Shown: positions 55,537 to 63,971 of the stretch, piece by piece
Layout of the letters: each line of letters begins with the position of its first letter
Numbering within the stretch: position 1 is the first letter of the stretch
Assembly (NCBI RefSeq): GCF_035984415.1
Contig: NZ_CP130721.1
Coordinates: forward strand, 248,001 to 312,000
DNA: 64,000 nt
DNA from: Streptomyces sp. NBC_01296
GTDB taxonomy: Bacteria; Actinomycetota; Actinomycetes; Streptomycetales; Streptomycetaceae
Direction: 5' to 3'
The notes under the pieces: generated by a model
Seen by the model: the letters and a program-made list of their open reading frames with translations, nothing else
The model's database searches: none
Told to the model about the DNA's origin: nothing
Translations under genes and position numbers: made by a program

Positions 55537-56325
55537 CTACTTGGGGTCGCGGTTGAAGGATGCGCTGGACCAGCGGTAGTCGAGTGCGATGAGGGCGATG
55601 GACCAGCCGAGGGCGAGCCAGCCGTTGTTGCCGATCTCGGTGCCCAGCAGCAGGCCGCGGAGGGTCTCGATGACCGGGGTGAACGGCTGGTACTCGGCGA
55701 TCGGCTGGAACCAGCCCGGCATCGAGTCGATCGGGGTGAACGCGCTGGAGATGAGGGGGAGGAGGATCAGCGGCATCGCGCTGTTGCTGGCCGCCTCGGC
55801 GTTCGGGCTGGCCATGCCCATGCCGATGGCGATCCAGGTGAGTGCGAGGGCGAAGAGCGCGAGGAGCCCGAACGCCGCCAGCCACTCCAGGGCCGTGGCG
55901 TCGTGGGAGCGGAAGCCGATGGCGATGCCGACGATGCCGACGAGGACGACGCTGGCGAGGGATTGCAGGACACCGCCGATGACGTGCCCGATGAGGACGG
56001 ATCCGCGGTGGATGGCCATGCTCCGGAAGCGGGCGATGATGCCCTCGGACATGTCGGTGGAGACGGATACCGCGGCGCCGATGACGGTGCTGCCGATGGT
56101 CATGAGCAGGATGCCGGGGACGATGTAGGCGATGTAGGCGGAGCGGTCTCCGCCGCCGCTGATGCCTCCGCTCATGGCGCCGCCGAAGATGTAGACGAAG
56201 AGGAGCAGGAGCATGACCGGCGTGAGCAGCAGGTTCAGCGTCAGCGAGGGGTAGCGGCGCGCGTGCAGGAGATTGCGGCGCAGCATCGTGGAGGAGTCGC
56301 GCACGGCGAGGGAGAAAGAGCTCAT
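55537..56325 (-). CDS. ABC-2 type permease (DrrB-type), second exporter
   Basis: A 262-residue membrane protein with about six helices. MLRRNLLHARRYPSL at the N terminus and EYQPFTPVIETLRGLLLG near the C terminus match the DrrB family and the permease at 19216-19977. A Gly/Ser-rich loop (GGAMSGGISGGGD) sits between early helices. It overlaps the ATPase gene by four bases (ATGA), so the two are co-translated. The substrate is unknown. The pair could be a second exporter for the cluster product or belong to the adjacent DUF4097 gene. Confidence 0.93.
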   Translation of the reverse strand: MSSFSLAVRDSSTMLRRNLLHARRYPSLTLNLLLTPVMLLLLFVYIFGGAMSGGISGGGDRSAYIAYIVPGILLMTIGSTVIGAAVSVSTDMSEGIIARFRSMAIHRGSVLIGHVIGGVLQSLASVVLVGIVGIAIGFRSHDATALEWLAAFGLLALFALALTWIAIGMGMASPNAEAASNSAMPLILLPLISSAFTPIDSMPGWFQPIAEYQPFTPVIETLRGLLLGTEIGNNGWLALGWSIALIALDYRWSSASFNRDPK

Positions 56326-57302
56326 CGGACGGTCTCCTCGGACTGGCTGGGCTGGCTGGGCTGGCTGGGCTGGCTGGGGATGGTGGTGCCGGTCAGGGCG
56401 AAGAAGACATCGTCCAGGTCGGGGGTGTGCACGGTCAGCTCGTCCGCCTCGATACCGGCCGAGTCCAACCGGTCCAGGATGGACCGCAGCTGACGCTGGC
56501 TGCCGTCGCTGGGGATCTGCAGCGCCAGCGCCTCGTCGTCACGGGCGACCTCGCCCAGCACGGCGGCGGCGGCCTGGTAGGCGGCCGGGTCGGAGAACCG
56601 CAGCTTCACGTGTCCGCCGGGGATGAGTCGCTTGAGCTCTTCCGCGGTGCCTTCGGCTGCGATCTTGCCGTTGTTGAGGACGGCGATGCGGTCGGCGAGC
56701 TGGTCGGCCTCTTCCAGGTATTGGGTGGTGAGGAAGACGGTGACGCCGCCGGTGACGAGTTCGCGGATGATCTGCCACATGTTGTGGCGGGAGCGCGGGT
56801 CGAGTCCGGTGGTGGGTTCGTCGAGGAAGATGATGCGCGGGTTGCCGACCAGGGTCATGGCGATGTCGAGGCGCCGCTTCATGCCGCCGGAGTAGCTGGC
56901 TGCGGGCTTTTTGGCGGCCTCGACCAGGTCGAAGCGCTCGAGCAGTTCGGCGGAGACCCGCCGCCCCTCGCTCTTGGAGAGGTGGTGGAGGTCGGCCATG
57001 AGGAGCATGTTCTCCTCGCCGGTGATCAGGCCGTCGACGGCGGAGAACTGCCCGGTGACACCGATCGCGGCCCGTACGGCCTGCGGATCGGCGGCCAGGT
57101 CGTGGCCGCCGACGCGGATCTCACCGGCGTCCGGGGTGATGAGGGTGGAGAGGATCTTGACGGCGGTGGTCTTCCCGGCGCCGTTCGGCCCGAGGAGGGA
57201 GAAGATCGTCCCCTCCGGAACGTTCAGGTCGATGCCGTCCAGCACGCTCTTGTCGCCGTAGGACTTGCGCAGCCCGTTCGCCGCGATGGCCAAGCCGGTC
57301 AT
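56322..57302 (-). CDS. ABC transporter ATP-binding protein (DrrA-type), second exporter
   Basis: A 326-residue ATPase: Walker A GPNGAGKTTA, signature YSGGMKRRLDIAM, Walker B IIFLDEPTTGLDP, followed by TTQYLEEADQ and the C-terminal LDDVFFALTG of the drug-resistance subfamily. GGGAGG precedes the ATG. The C terminus carries SQPSQPSQPSQS, encoded by four exact 9-bp repeats at 56343-56378, a low-complexity tail not seen in the paralogue at 18260-19219. It lies downstream of the DUF4097 gene with 27 bp between them and is probably in the same operon. Confidence 0.95.
   Translation of the reverse strand: MTGLAIAANGLRKSYGDKSVLDGIDLNVPEGTIFSLLGPNGAGKTTAVKILSTLITPDAGEIRVGGHDLAADPQAVRAAIGVTGQFSAVDGLITGEENMLLMADLHHLSKSEGRRVSAELLERFDLVEAAKKPAASYSGGMKRRLDIAMTLVGNPRIIFLDEPTTGLDPRSRHNMWQIIRELVTGGVTVFLTTQYLEEADQLADRIAVLNNGKIAAEGTAEELKRLIPGGHVKLRFSDPAAYQAAAAVLGEVARDDEALALQIPSDGSQRQLRSILDRLDSAGIEADELTVHTPDLDDVFFALTGTTIPSQPSQPSQPSQSEETVR
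56343..56378 (-). repeat. Four tandem 9-bp repeats in the ATPase 3' end
   Basis: CTGGCTGGG is repeated four times without change and encodes the Ser-Gln-Pro repeats of the ATPase tail. The unit is a multiple of three, so copy-number change by slippage would alter tail length but not the reading frame. Confidence 0.9.
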
Positions 57303-57329
57303 GATGGATCCTCCCTTTGACGCTGCGGG

Positions 57330-57998
57330 TTAGAGGCTGCGGGCGGTGATGTTGCCGTAGTTGGTGCTGGCGTGGATGTTCAGGCCGGCGACGCCTTCGC
57401 TGTTCTGGAGCGAGTTGTGGATCCGGCCGTAGCTGGTGCCGGCGTCCAGGGAAGCGGAGACGCCGCGGGCGGCGCCGACCGTGATCTCGCCGTGCTCGGT
57501 GCGCAGCGTGACCGTGCCGCGCACGGCCTCGGCGATGTGGAGGTCGCCCTTCTGCGTGCTGATCTGCGCGTCCCCGCCCAGGCGGCCGACCGAGACATCA
57601 CCCGACATCAGGGTCAGACGGGCGCTCGCAGCCTCGTCGATTTCGACCGTGGCCTGCGCGCCCTCGAAGGAGACGTCGCCGAGGCGTCCGACGCAACGGA
57701 ACTCGGCGCTGGCAGCCTTCGCCTCGACACGCGAGCCGGCAGGCAGCTGGATGGTCAGTTCGATGGATCCGGAAGAGCCGATTACCCGGTTCTTGGCCGG
57801 TGCGGCTTCGATGCGCAGGACGCCGTCTGTGTAGGTGACGGTGGTCTCCTCGGCGGCCTTCACGTCACGGCTCTTGGAGGCGTCGGCGGGCAGGATCTCG
57901 ACGGCGGTGTTGTCCCGGTCGGCGGCGATGAACCGGATGCGTCCGGCGGGGATGTCGACGACGGTGGAGCGGCCGGCGGGGGTGTCGAACTTCTGCAT
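57330..57998 (-). CDS. DUF4097-type beta-strand repeat protein
   Basis: A 222-residue protein rich in short beta strands, ending in HASTNYGNITARSL. Repeated G-D/G-E turns such as MSGDVSVGRL, KGDLHIAEA and HGEITVGAA match the putative adhesin/DUF4097 family. There is no signal peptide or membrane segment, so it is probably cytoplasmic. The ATG at 57998 follows GAAGGAGAG. In actinomycetes such genes often sit beside DrrAB-type exporters and a regulator, as here, but their function is not established. It leads the exporter operon and is preceded by a region with many GTTGC motifs. Confidence 0.8.
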   Translation of the reverse strand: MQKFDTPAGRSTVVDIPAGRIRFIAADRDNTAVEILPADASKSRDVKAAEETTVTYTDGVLRIEAAPAKNRVIGSSGSIELTIQLPAGSRVEAKAASAEFRCVGRLGDVSFEGAQATVEIDEAASARLTLMSGDVSVGRLGGDAQISTQKGDLHIAEAVRGTVTLRTEHGEITVGAARGVSASLDAGTSYGRIHNSLQNSEGVAGLNIHASTNYGNITARSL

Positions 57999-58062
57999 GG
58001 TGCTCTCCTTCTGGTTCAGCGTGCACTCTGTCGGCCCGCTGTTTCTGATGATGGAAAAGCTA

Positions 58063-58187
58063 CGTTGCATTCACGGAGTTGGCAACAAGTTCGTTGCGCG
58101 AAATTGGTATTACTGCAGGTGAAGAGCTGGAAATCGTTGCAATGTTCTTGAGCCTAACGCAACGACCGCTAGGGATTCGTTGCAATG
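58063..58187. promoter_or_regulatory. Cluster of CGTTGCA/GCAACG motifs in divergent promoter region
   Basis: Within 125 bp, five CGTTGC or GCAACG motifs occur: 58063-58070, 58092-58100, 58135-58144, 58158-58164 (inverted) and 58178-58187. In addition, GCAAC at 58082-58086 pairs with GTTGC at 58093-58097 as a dyad with a 6-bp spacer. CGTTGCAATG at 58135 and 58178 are exact 10-bp copies. The stretch is AT rich compared with the genome, fitting a regulated promoter for the DUF4097-exporter operon. Nothing else is visible in 57999-58313 except the kinase ribosome site. Confidence 0.5.
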
Positions 58188-58313
58188 GACTGAACGTGAA
58201 CGCGATACTTGGAGACACCACGGACCAGTGCGGACGGTGCCGGACAACGCGGCGTCGGCGCTTAGGGTGATGTGGATCAACTCATCGGTTGATCAGGGGA
58301 TCGGGGGGAACCG

Positions 58314-59888
58314 ATGAACAATGCGACCGAGGTGTTCCAGCCGCTGCAGGCGGACGATCCGCCGTCGGTGGCCGGCTACCGCCTCGTGGCCCGGCTCGGT
58401 GCGGGCGGCATGGGCCGGGTCTACCTCTCGTACACCCGGGGCGGCCGCCCCGTCGCGATCAAGGTGGTACGGCCGGAGCTGTCCGAGGACCCGGCGTTCC
58501 GGCGGCGGTTCCGCCGGGAGGTGGAAGCGGCCAGGCGGGTCCGCGGGGCGTACACCGCCGAGCTGATCGATGCCGAGGCGGACGGGGTGCCGCCCTGGCT
58601 CGCCACCCTCTACGTGCCCGGGCCCTCGCTCGCGGAGGCCGTCGCCCGGCGCGGACCGCTGCCGGTGCCCGCGCTGCTGTGGCTGGTGGCGGGGGTGGCC
58701 GAAGCCCTCCAGGCCATTCACGGTGCGGGCATCGTGCACCGGGACCTGAAGCCGTCGAACGTGCTCCTGGCCGCCGACGGGCCCCGTGTCATCGACTTCG
58801 GCATTTCACTGGCGTCCGGCACCACCGCACACACCGCCACGGGCACGGCCATCGGCACGCCCCAGTACATGGCCCCCGAACAGGCGTCGGCGGGCGAGGT
58901 CACGGCCGCCACCGACGTCTTCGCCCTGGGCCAGACGGCGGCGTTCGCGGCGCTGGGCGAGCCGCTGTACGGAGACGGCCCCGCCGTGAGCGTGCTGTTC
59001 CGGATCGTGCACTCCGACCCCGATCTGTCCCGGCTGCCGGAGGCGCTGCGCCCGCTGATCGCCCGGTGCCTTGCTGCGGATCCGGAGGAGCGGGCCACCC
59101 CGGCGGAGATCGTCGCGTGGTGCCGGCAGCGGCTGGGCGGGGACGCCGACGGGGGCGGCGGCCCGGCCGTCTGGCGGGAGGTCATGGGGCCGGAGGTGCT
59201 GATTCCGGCGCCGGTCCCGGACCCGACCCAGGTGCACACCCCGCCGCTGGTCCGCCGGCCGGCGCCGACCGAGCCGCAGCCGCAGGAACGGCGGCCGCGC
59301 AGGCGGCGTACCGCGCTGATCGCGGCCGCGGCGGTGACAGCAGGGGCCCTCGTGCTGACAGGGCTGGCCTGGACGGTCATGGACGCGACGGACAGATTGC
59401 GCGACCGGGCGGCGGCGAACTCGGCCGACTCGCGGGGCTCGGCCGCGGCAGCCCACCGGACACCGTCAGGGCCGGCCGCCTCCGGATCCGCAAGCACTCC
59501 TCTGCCGCCGAAGCCCGTTCCCTACACCACGCTGATGCTGGACGACACGAACTCCCTCAGCCTCAAAGACCCGGTCCGGCGCGAGGACCGCGAAGGCGAC
59601 ATCCGCCTCAACTGCGCGGAGCGCGGCTGCGCGCTGGAGAGCGACTCGAGCGTGATGACCCTGCTGTACGGCGAGCCGCGCGGCTCCCTCGACGAGTGCC
59701 GGGCCCTCACGGCGAACGGCTCCCGAAGCGTTCCGCTGGCCGCGGTGGCGCTCGGCAGCGAGATCTGCATCAGGAACTCGTCGGGGGACATCGCGCTGTT
59801 CGTGATCCAGATCAAGTCGACCGTGCAGGTGAAGGGCGTACCCAACTTCGTGTCGGCCGACATGACGGTCTGGCACCCGGCAGCCTGA
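58314..59888 (+). CDS. Membrane-anchored Hanks-type Ser/Thr protein kinase
   Basis: A 524-residue kinase. The catalytic domain (about 20-275) has glycine loop LGAGGMGRVY, Lys in VAIKVV, catalytic loop HRDLKPSN, DFG in VIDFGIS and MAPEQAS, so it should be active. A Pro-rich juxtamembrane stretch and a basic PRRRRTALI lead to one membrane helix (about 345-365). The outer part (about 400-524) holds four Cys residues (CAERGCA, DECRALT, SEICIRN), perhaps two disulfides. It has no PASTA repeats and resembles no sensor domain I recognise. ATG follows GGGGGGAACC. It is divergent from the exporter operon and may be unrelated to the biosynthetic cluster. Confidence 0.92.
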   Translation: MNNATEVFQPLQADDPPSVAGYRLVARLGAGGMGRVYLSYTRGGRPVAIKVVRPELSEDPAFRRRFRREVEAARRVRGAYTAELIDAEADGVPPWLATLYVPGPSLAEAVARRGPLPVPALLWLVAGVAEALQAIHGAGIVHRDLKPSNVLLAADGPRVIDFGISLASGTTAHTATGTAIGTPQYMAPEQASAGEVTAATDVFALGQTAAFAALGEPLYGDGPAVSVLFRIVHSDPDLSRLPEALRPLIARCLAADPEERATPAEIVAWCRQRLGGDADGGGGPAVWREVMGPEVLIPAPVPDPTQVHTPPLVRRPAPTEPQPQERRPRRRRTALIAAAAVTAGALVLTGLAWTVMDATDRLRDRAAANSADSRGSAAAAHRTPSGPAASGSASTPLPPKPVPYTTLMLDDTNSLSLKDPVRREDREGDIRLNCAERGCALESDSSVMTLLYGEPRGSLDECRALTANGSRSVPLAAVALGSEICIRNSSGDIALFVIQIKSTVQVKGVPNFVSADMTVWHPAA

Positions 59889-59999
59889 CGGCTGCAGCCG
59901 TGCAGGAGGCAACACGCCACGAGGTCAGCTGACGCCGCCGGGAACGACCTGAGCCCTTGGGCCGCCACGTAGTCATCTCACCACTCGGGAGACCCACGC

Positions 60000-61112
60000 A
60001 TGAAGACGCCACCATCGCCGCCCGGAGCGGACCGGACCGACGGAGCAGCCGTCCGGATCGGCGCTCTCGTTCCGCTGACCCGGCCCGGCTGGGTCGAGGC
60101 GGGCCACCACCTGCTCGCCGGACTCGAGCTGGCCGTCCGCGAAGTCAATGCCGCCGGCGGGATCCTCGGGCGACCTCTCGAGCTGGTGGTCCGGGACACC
60201 GCGGCCGATCCGCAGAGGGCCGCGGCGGCCGTGGACGAACTGGCCCGCCTGGGCGTGGCCGCCTTGGCGGGGGAGTACCACAGCGTCGTCGCCCGCGCCG
60301 CTGCTGCCAGGGCCGACGCCCTCGGCCTGCCGTTCCTCTGCTCGTCGGCGGTCCTCGACGCGCTCACCGACCGGCCGACGCAATGGGTCGCGCGCCTCGC
60401 CCCGGCGCAGTCCCACGGCTGGCAGATCTACGCCGACTTCCTCCTCGGCGCGGGCCACCGTCGTATCGCCGTCGCAGCCCAGCCGAGTGTCTATTGGGCA
60501 TCCGGGGCCCGCATTCTGCGGGACCACCTCGCTCCGCGCGGCGGCACCGTCGTCGAACTCGACATGAGCGCGCTCACCCCCGCCGCGGTCTGCGACGAAC
60601 TCGTCGACCACCGCGCGACAGCCCTCCTCCTTCTGGTCGGCCACCCGGAGCCGGCCGTGCCGATCGTCAAGCACGTCCGCCAGGACCCGCGCCTCGCCGA
60701 GATCCTGATCGGTGCTCCGGCCGGTCAGCCGGAGTTCACCGAGTGGGCGACGCTGCTGGGCGCGGAGGGCGCCGCCATCCCGTTCTTGCGCTACCTGCCC
60801 GAGCGCCTCGGCCCACTCGGCGCACGCGTGGGGACGGCCCTGCGTGAGCGGCTGGGCGAAGCACCCTCCTTCGTCGCCTTCGAGGGCTACGACACGGTCA
60901 CCGTCCTCGCCGAGGTGCTGCGTTCCAACGGCGCGGACCGGGCGGGCACCGCCGAATCCTGGCCGCGCGTCGCAGTCGAAGGCACCCGCGGGCAGATCCG
61001 GTTCTCCCGCACGCCGGGCATCAGCGTGTGGCAATGGGCTTGGACGCCGGTCCAAGTCGTCGATCGCGACCCGGCGCAACCCGATCGCTTCCGGATCCTG
61101 CACACCGGCTGA
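60000..61112 (+). CDS. Periplasmic-binding-like (LivK/receptor family) protein without signal peptide
   Basis: A 370-residue type I periplasmic-binding fold protein of the branched-chain amino acid receptor family: RIGALVPLTRPG at the start of the fold, LAGLELAVREVNAAGGILGRPLELVVRD, and VAFEGYDTVTVLAEVL near the end. The N terminus (MKTPPSPPGADRTDG) is short and hydrophilic, with no signal peptide or lipobox, so the protein is probably cytoplasmic and acts as a ligand sensor rather than a transporter subunit. No permease or ATPase for such a system is nearby. It begins 111 bp after the kinase gene on the same strand; a functional link to the kinase is possible but unproven. Confidence 0.85.
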   Translation: MKTPPSPPGADRTDGAAVRIGALVPLTRPGWVEAGHHLLAGLELAVREVNAAGGILGRPLELVVRDTAADPQRAAAAVDELARLGVAALAGEYHSVVARAAAARADALGLPFLCSSAVLDALTDRPTQWVARLAPAQSHGWQIYADFLLGAGHRRIAVAAQPSVYWASGARILRDHLAPRGGTVVELDMSALTPAAVCDELVDHRATALLLLVGHPEPAVPIVKHVRQDPRLAEILIGAPAGQPEFTEWATLLGAEGAAIPFLRYLPERLGPLGARVGTALRERLGEAPSFVAFEGYDTVTVLAEVLRSNGADRAGTAESWPRVAVEGTRGQIRFSRTPGISVWQWAWTPVQVVDRDPAQPDRFRILHTG

Positions 61113-61154
61113 GAGAGCGGGCTCGTCGGTTTCAGCGGGATCTAACGAGGAAAC

Positions 61155-61174
61155 CCCGGGCCTTCAGGCCCGGG
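61155..61174. other. IS left-end hairpin
   Basis: CCCGGGCC-TTCA-GGCCCGGG is a perfect 8-bp stem with a 4-nt loop just beyond the 3' end of tnpA. Such subterminal hairpins are recognised by Y1 transposases during excision. Confidence 0.7.
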
Positions 61175-61209
61175 AGGAATCGCTTCTCTGGATTGCTCTG
61201 ACGTGCAGG

Positions 61210-61638
61210 TTACATCGGACGTTTCTGCTGCTCGATGTACTCCTTGATGACGGACAGGGGCGCTCCGCCGCAGGAAGCTGCGAAGTATGAGGGTGACCAG
61301 AAGTGTGCTCCCCACAGGTACTTGCGGATGTGTTCGGGGTGCTCCTGGCGGAGCCTGCGGGCGGAGACGCCCTTGAGGGAGCCGACCAGTTTGGAGATGG
61401 AGACTTTCGGCGGGTAGTGCACCAGCAGGTGCACGTGGTCGCGTTCGCCGTTGAACTCGACCAGCTCGGTTTCGAAGTCGGCGCAGACGGACCGCATGAC
61501 TTCTTCACAGCGTCGAAGGATCTCGTCGGTGAAGGGTCCACGCCGGTACTTGGGTGTGAAGACCAAGTGGGCGTGGAGGGTGTAGGTGACCGTACGGCCC
61601 CTGCGAATATTGGGATTTGGCTCCCAGCGTGGGGACAT
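61210..61638 (-). CDS. tnpA: IS200/IS605 Y1 transposase TnpA
   Basis: A 142-residue HUH single-strand transposase of full family length. The His-hydrophobic-His metal site is in ERDHVHLLVHYPPK; the nucleophilic Tyr is in VIKEYIEQQ near the C terminus. TYTLHAHLVFTPKYRR is the typical first strand. It catalyses excision and insertion of single-stranded circles guided by the end hairpins. It is transcribed away from tnpB and appears intact, so the element may still be mobile. Confidence 0.93.
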   Translation of the reverse strand: MSPRWEPNPNIRRGRTVTYTLHAHLVFTPKYRRGPFTDEILRRCEEVMRSVCADFETELVEFNGERDHVHLLVHYPPKVSISKLVGSLKGVSARRLRQEHPEHIRKYLWGAHFWSPSYFAASCGGAPLSVIKEYIEQQKRPM

Positions 61639-61672
61639 AGATCAATGGTAGTAGGATGTCCGCGATGTCCGC

Positions 61673-62834
61673 ATGAAGATCGTCGTGCAGGTGAAGCTGA
61701 TGCCGGATGCCTTACAGGCAACGGCCATCGGTGCGACCCTGCGCGTGGTCAACGAACGGGCCAACTGGGTGTCCGCCGTGGCGTTCGAGCACGGCGTGCC
61801 GCGTGAGTACGAACTGCGGAAGCACACCTACGCGGAGCTGAAAGCTTCCGGTCTTGGGGCGCAGGCTGCCCAGCACGTGATCAAGAAGACCCGCGACGCT
61901 TACACCACGTTGAAGGCGAAACATCCGGGCGGGGAATCTCGGCAGGCCCGGATCGAAGCGCAGGGTCAAAGCGGAGTCGAAGCCGGTCACGTTCCGTCCG
62001 GATTCGGCTCAGCCGTATGACGACCGGTGTCTGTCGTGGCAGTACGACGCGCGGACCGTCAGTATCTGGACCGCAGCGGGACGGCTCAAAAGCGTCCGCT
62101 TTACCTGCTCCGCAGGCGCACTCAAGACGCTTCGCGAGTACCGCAATGGCGAGTCGGACCTGATCGAACGCGACGGCGCGTTCTACCTGATCGCCGTGTG
62201 CGAGGTCCCCGAGGCCCAGGTCAACGAGAATCCGTCCGGGTTTATCGGTGTGGACCTCGGCATCGTCAACATCGCCACCACATCCACCGGCTACCGGGCC
62301 GCCGGGCGCGGCCTGAACCGGCACCGCAACCGGCAGCTCGAACTACGCCGCAAGCTCCAGGCCAAAGGCACCAAGTCTGCCAAACGCCGGCTCAAGCACC
62401 GCAGCCGCAAAGAGGCCCGGCACGCGGCGAACATCAATCACGTCATCTCGAAGAAGATCGTCTCCGCCGCTGAACGCACCGGCCGCGGTATTGCCCTGGA
62501 AGACCTCACGGGCATCCGCGACCGGGTACGGCTCCGCAAGGACCAGCGGGCACCACTGCACTCGTGGAGCTTCCACCAGCTCGGCCGGTTCATCGCCTAC
62601 AAGGCGCTGCGGGCCGGGGTGCCGCTGGTGAACGTCGACCCGGCGTACACCAGCCAGCAGTGCTCCGAGTGCGGCCACATCGACCGGAAAAACCGAGTCG
62701 ACCAGGCAACGTTCGCCTGCCGGTCCTGCGGGATCGTGCTGAACGCGGACGACAACGCGTCCCACAACATCGACCGCAAAGGCGAAGCTGCGTGGACCGC
62801 GGGGCGTGAGTCACGCGTCCCAGCCACCTCATAG
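61673..62834 (+). pseudogene. tnpB: TnpB RNA-guided nuclease, frameshifted
   Basis: The two halves are in different frames. The first (61673-62020) begins MKIVVQVKLMPDALQ and matches TnpB up to TTLKA. The expected continuation, AGNLGRPGSKRRVKAESKP, is in the next frame and runs through VDLGIVNIA, ALEDLTGIR, the CSEC/CRSC zinc finger and NADDNASHNI, the RuvC catalytic positions, to 62834. One extra A in the AAA at 61919-61921 explains the shift; removing it restores a single frame of about 386 codons. All nuclease motifs lie after the shift. It is either a recent inactivating mutation or a sequencing error. Confidence 0.88.
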
Positions 62835-62906
62835 GTGGTCTGGACGGAGGAGACAACCCGGCAGCCAGTCGGCCTCTACCTCCAAGCCCGGTCGTTTACG
62901 GCCGGG
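62760..62906 (+). ncRNA. Possible omega RNA and right-end hairpin of IS605 element
   Basis: TnpB guide RNAs arise from the 3' end of tnpB and the right end of the element. Here the right end carries a hairpin CCCGGTC/GGCCGGG (62887-62893 with 62900-62906, one G-U pair), as expected for that RNA. The 5' limit is arbitrary; assignment rests on position and family knowledge only. Confidence 0.35.
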
Positions 62907-63971
62907 TCAAGTTGACAGCATGATGAGCAGACGCGTCTTCGGCTTGAGCTTCCGGTTCACCGAACGGCTCTGCACGTATACCTCGAGCTTGGGATTGCGC
63001 CCCGCCTTCACGGAGACGGTCCCCTGGATGCCCGTGCCGAACAGAAGACTGCGTGCCGCGTCGCCCGTGTATGCGCGGTCGGTGTCCTTCTCGACCACGA
63101 TGACTTCCTTGTCGGGCTGGACCTGCACCCGGGTGCCCAGCTGGTAGTAGCACGACCCGCGTTCGTACGTCACGCCCGGGTGCGAATCGACGAACGACCG
63201 GATCTCGACCTCCGTGTCGACCTTCAGGAGCCGGTACTTGTCGGCCGGCACCGGTTCGAGGTTCGCCCGCACCTCGTCGACCGAGATGTCCTGGCCGACG
63301 GCGAACAGGTTCTTCGTACCGCGCACGCCCTTCTCGCGGCCGCGGAGGAAGCTGGTGGCGGCGGCGCGCACGGTACCGATCGCCTCCTCGACGCCCTCCT
63401 GCGAATCCGCATCCCAGATGGCGATGTTTCCGGCCGGGAAGCCGTAGTTCTGGGCGGTCCGCTTCGCCAGGGAGTTCGGAACGAGGATCGCGGAAGTCCA
63501 GTGCCCCGGAAGCGCACCCATCTTCGCCGCGATCTTGTCGAGCCAGGGGCCGAGGATGGTCATGTCGCCGTCGTGCCGCCTGTCGCCGCCGGAGGCGTTC
63601 TCCTCGCCGTCCGTCACCACGATCTGGAGGAAACTGTGCTCGCCGTACTCCTCCCAGATGTGACCCAGGTCGTCCAGCGACTTCAGAGAGGCCTCGATGA
63701 GGGCGGTAGCGCCGTTTTTGACCTTGTAGAGACCCCGCATGGACGGCAGGTGCTTCACGTCCATGTCCCAGACCAGGTTCTCCACCTTGTGGTCGAAGGA
63801 GTAGAGGCTGATCCGGGTCTCGTGACCGAGACTGTCCGACTCGGCCTTCAACCCCGCCACGAACTCGTCCACGACACGGATGAGTTGACTCTGGTGTTGA
63901 TGCATGGAACCGGAACAGTCCACTACCAGCGCGACGTGGTTCACCTTGTGCTGGATCTTGTTGGTGGACAT
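62907..63971 (-). CDS. von Willebrand factor A domain protein
   Basis: A 354-residue protein. The N-terminal vWA domain (about 10-200) has the metal-ion-dependent adhesion site: DCSGSM (DxSxS), Thr in GATALI and Asp in VVTDGEEN. The C-terminal part is beta-rich (RVQVQPDKEVIVVEKD) and unassigned. It has no signal peptide or membrane helix, so it is probably cytoplasmic. AAGGAG precedes the ATG. The stop codon lies exactly at the right end of the IS element, so the last residues may have been supplied by the insertion. Partner genes would lie right of the window. Confidence 0.85.
   Translation of the reverse strand: MSTNKIQHKVNHVALVVDCSGSMHQHQSQLIRVVDEFVAGLKAESDSLGHETRISLYSFDHKVENLVWDMDVKHLPSMRGLYKVKNGATALIEASLKSLDDLGHIWEEYGEHSFLQIVVTDGEENASGGDRRHDGDMTILGPWLDKIAAKMGALPGHWTSAILVPNSLAKRTAQNYGFPAGNIAIWDADSQEGVEEAIGTVRAAATSFLRGREKGVRGTKNLFAVGQDISVDEVRANLEPVPADKYRLLKVDTEVEIRSFVDSHPGVTYERGSCYYQLGTRVQVQPDKEVIVVEKDTDRAYTGDAARSLLFGTGIQGTVSVKAGRNPKLEVYVQSRSVNRKLKPKTRLLIMLST

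Larger units (their letters stand above)
61141..62920. mobile_element. IS200/IS605-family insertion sequence
   Basis: The element has divergent tnpA (minus) and tnpB (plus) and subterminal hairpins at both ends (61155-61174; 62887-62906), without terminal inverted repeats, as is normal for this family of single-strand transposons. The exact ends are estimated from the hairpins. TnpA is intact while tnpB is frameshifted. The right end touches the stop codon of the vWA gene. Confidence 0.8.

Noticed and set aside
62196..62834. The second part of tnpB as an independent gene
   Set aside because: The same frame extends upstream with typical TnpB sequence (GSKRRVKAESKP) to the frameshift, so it is one broken gene.
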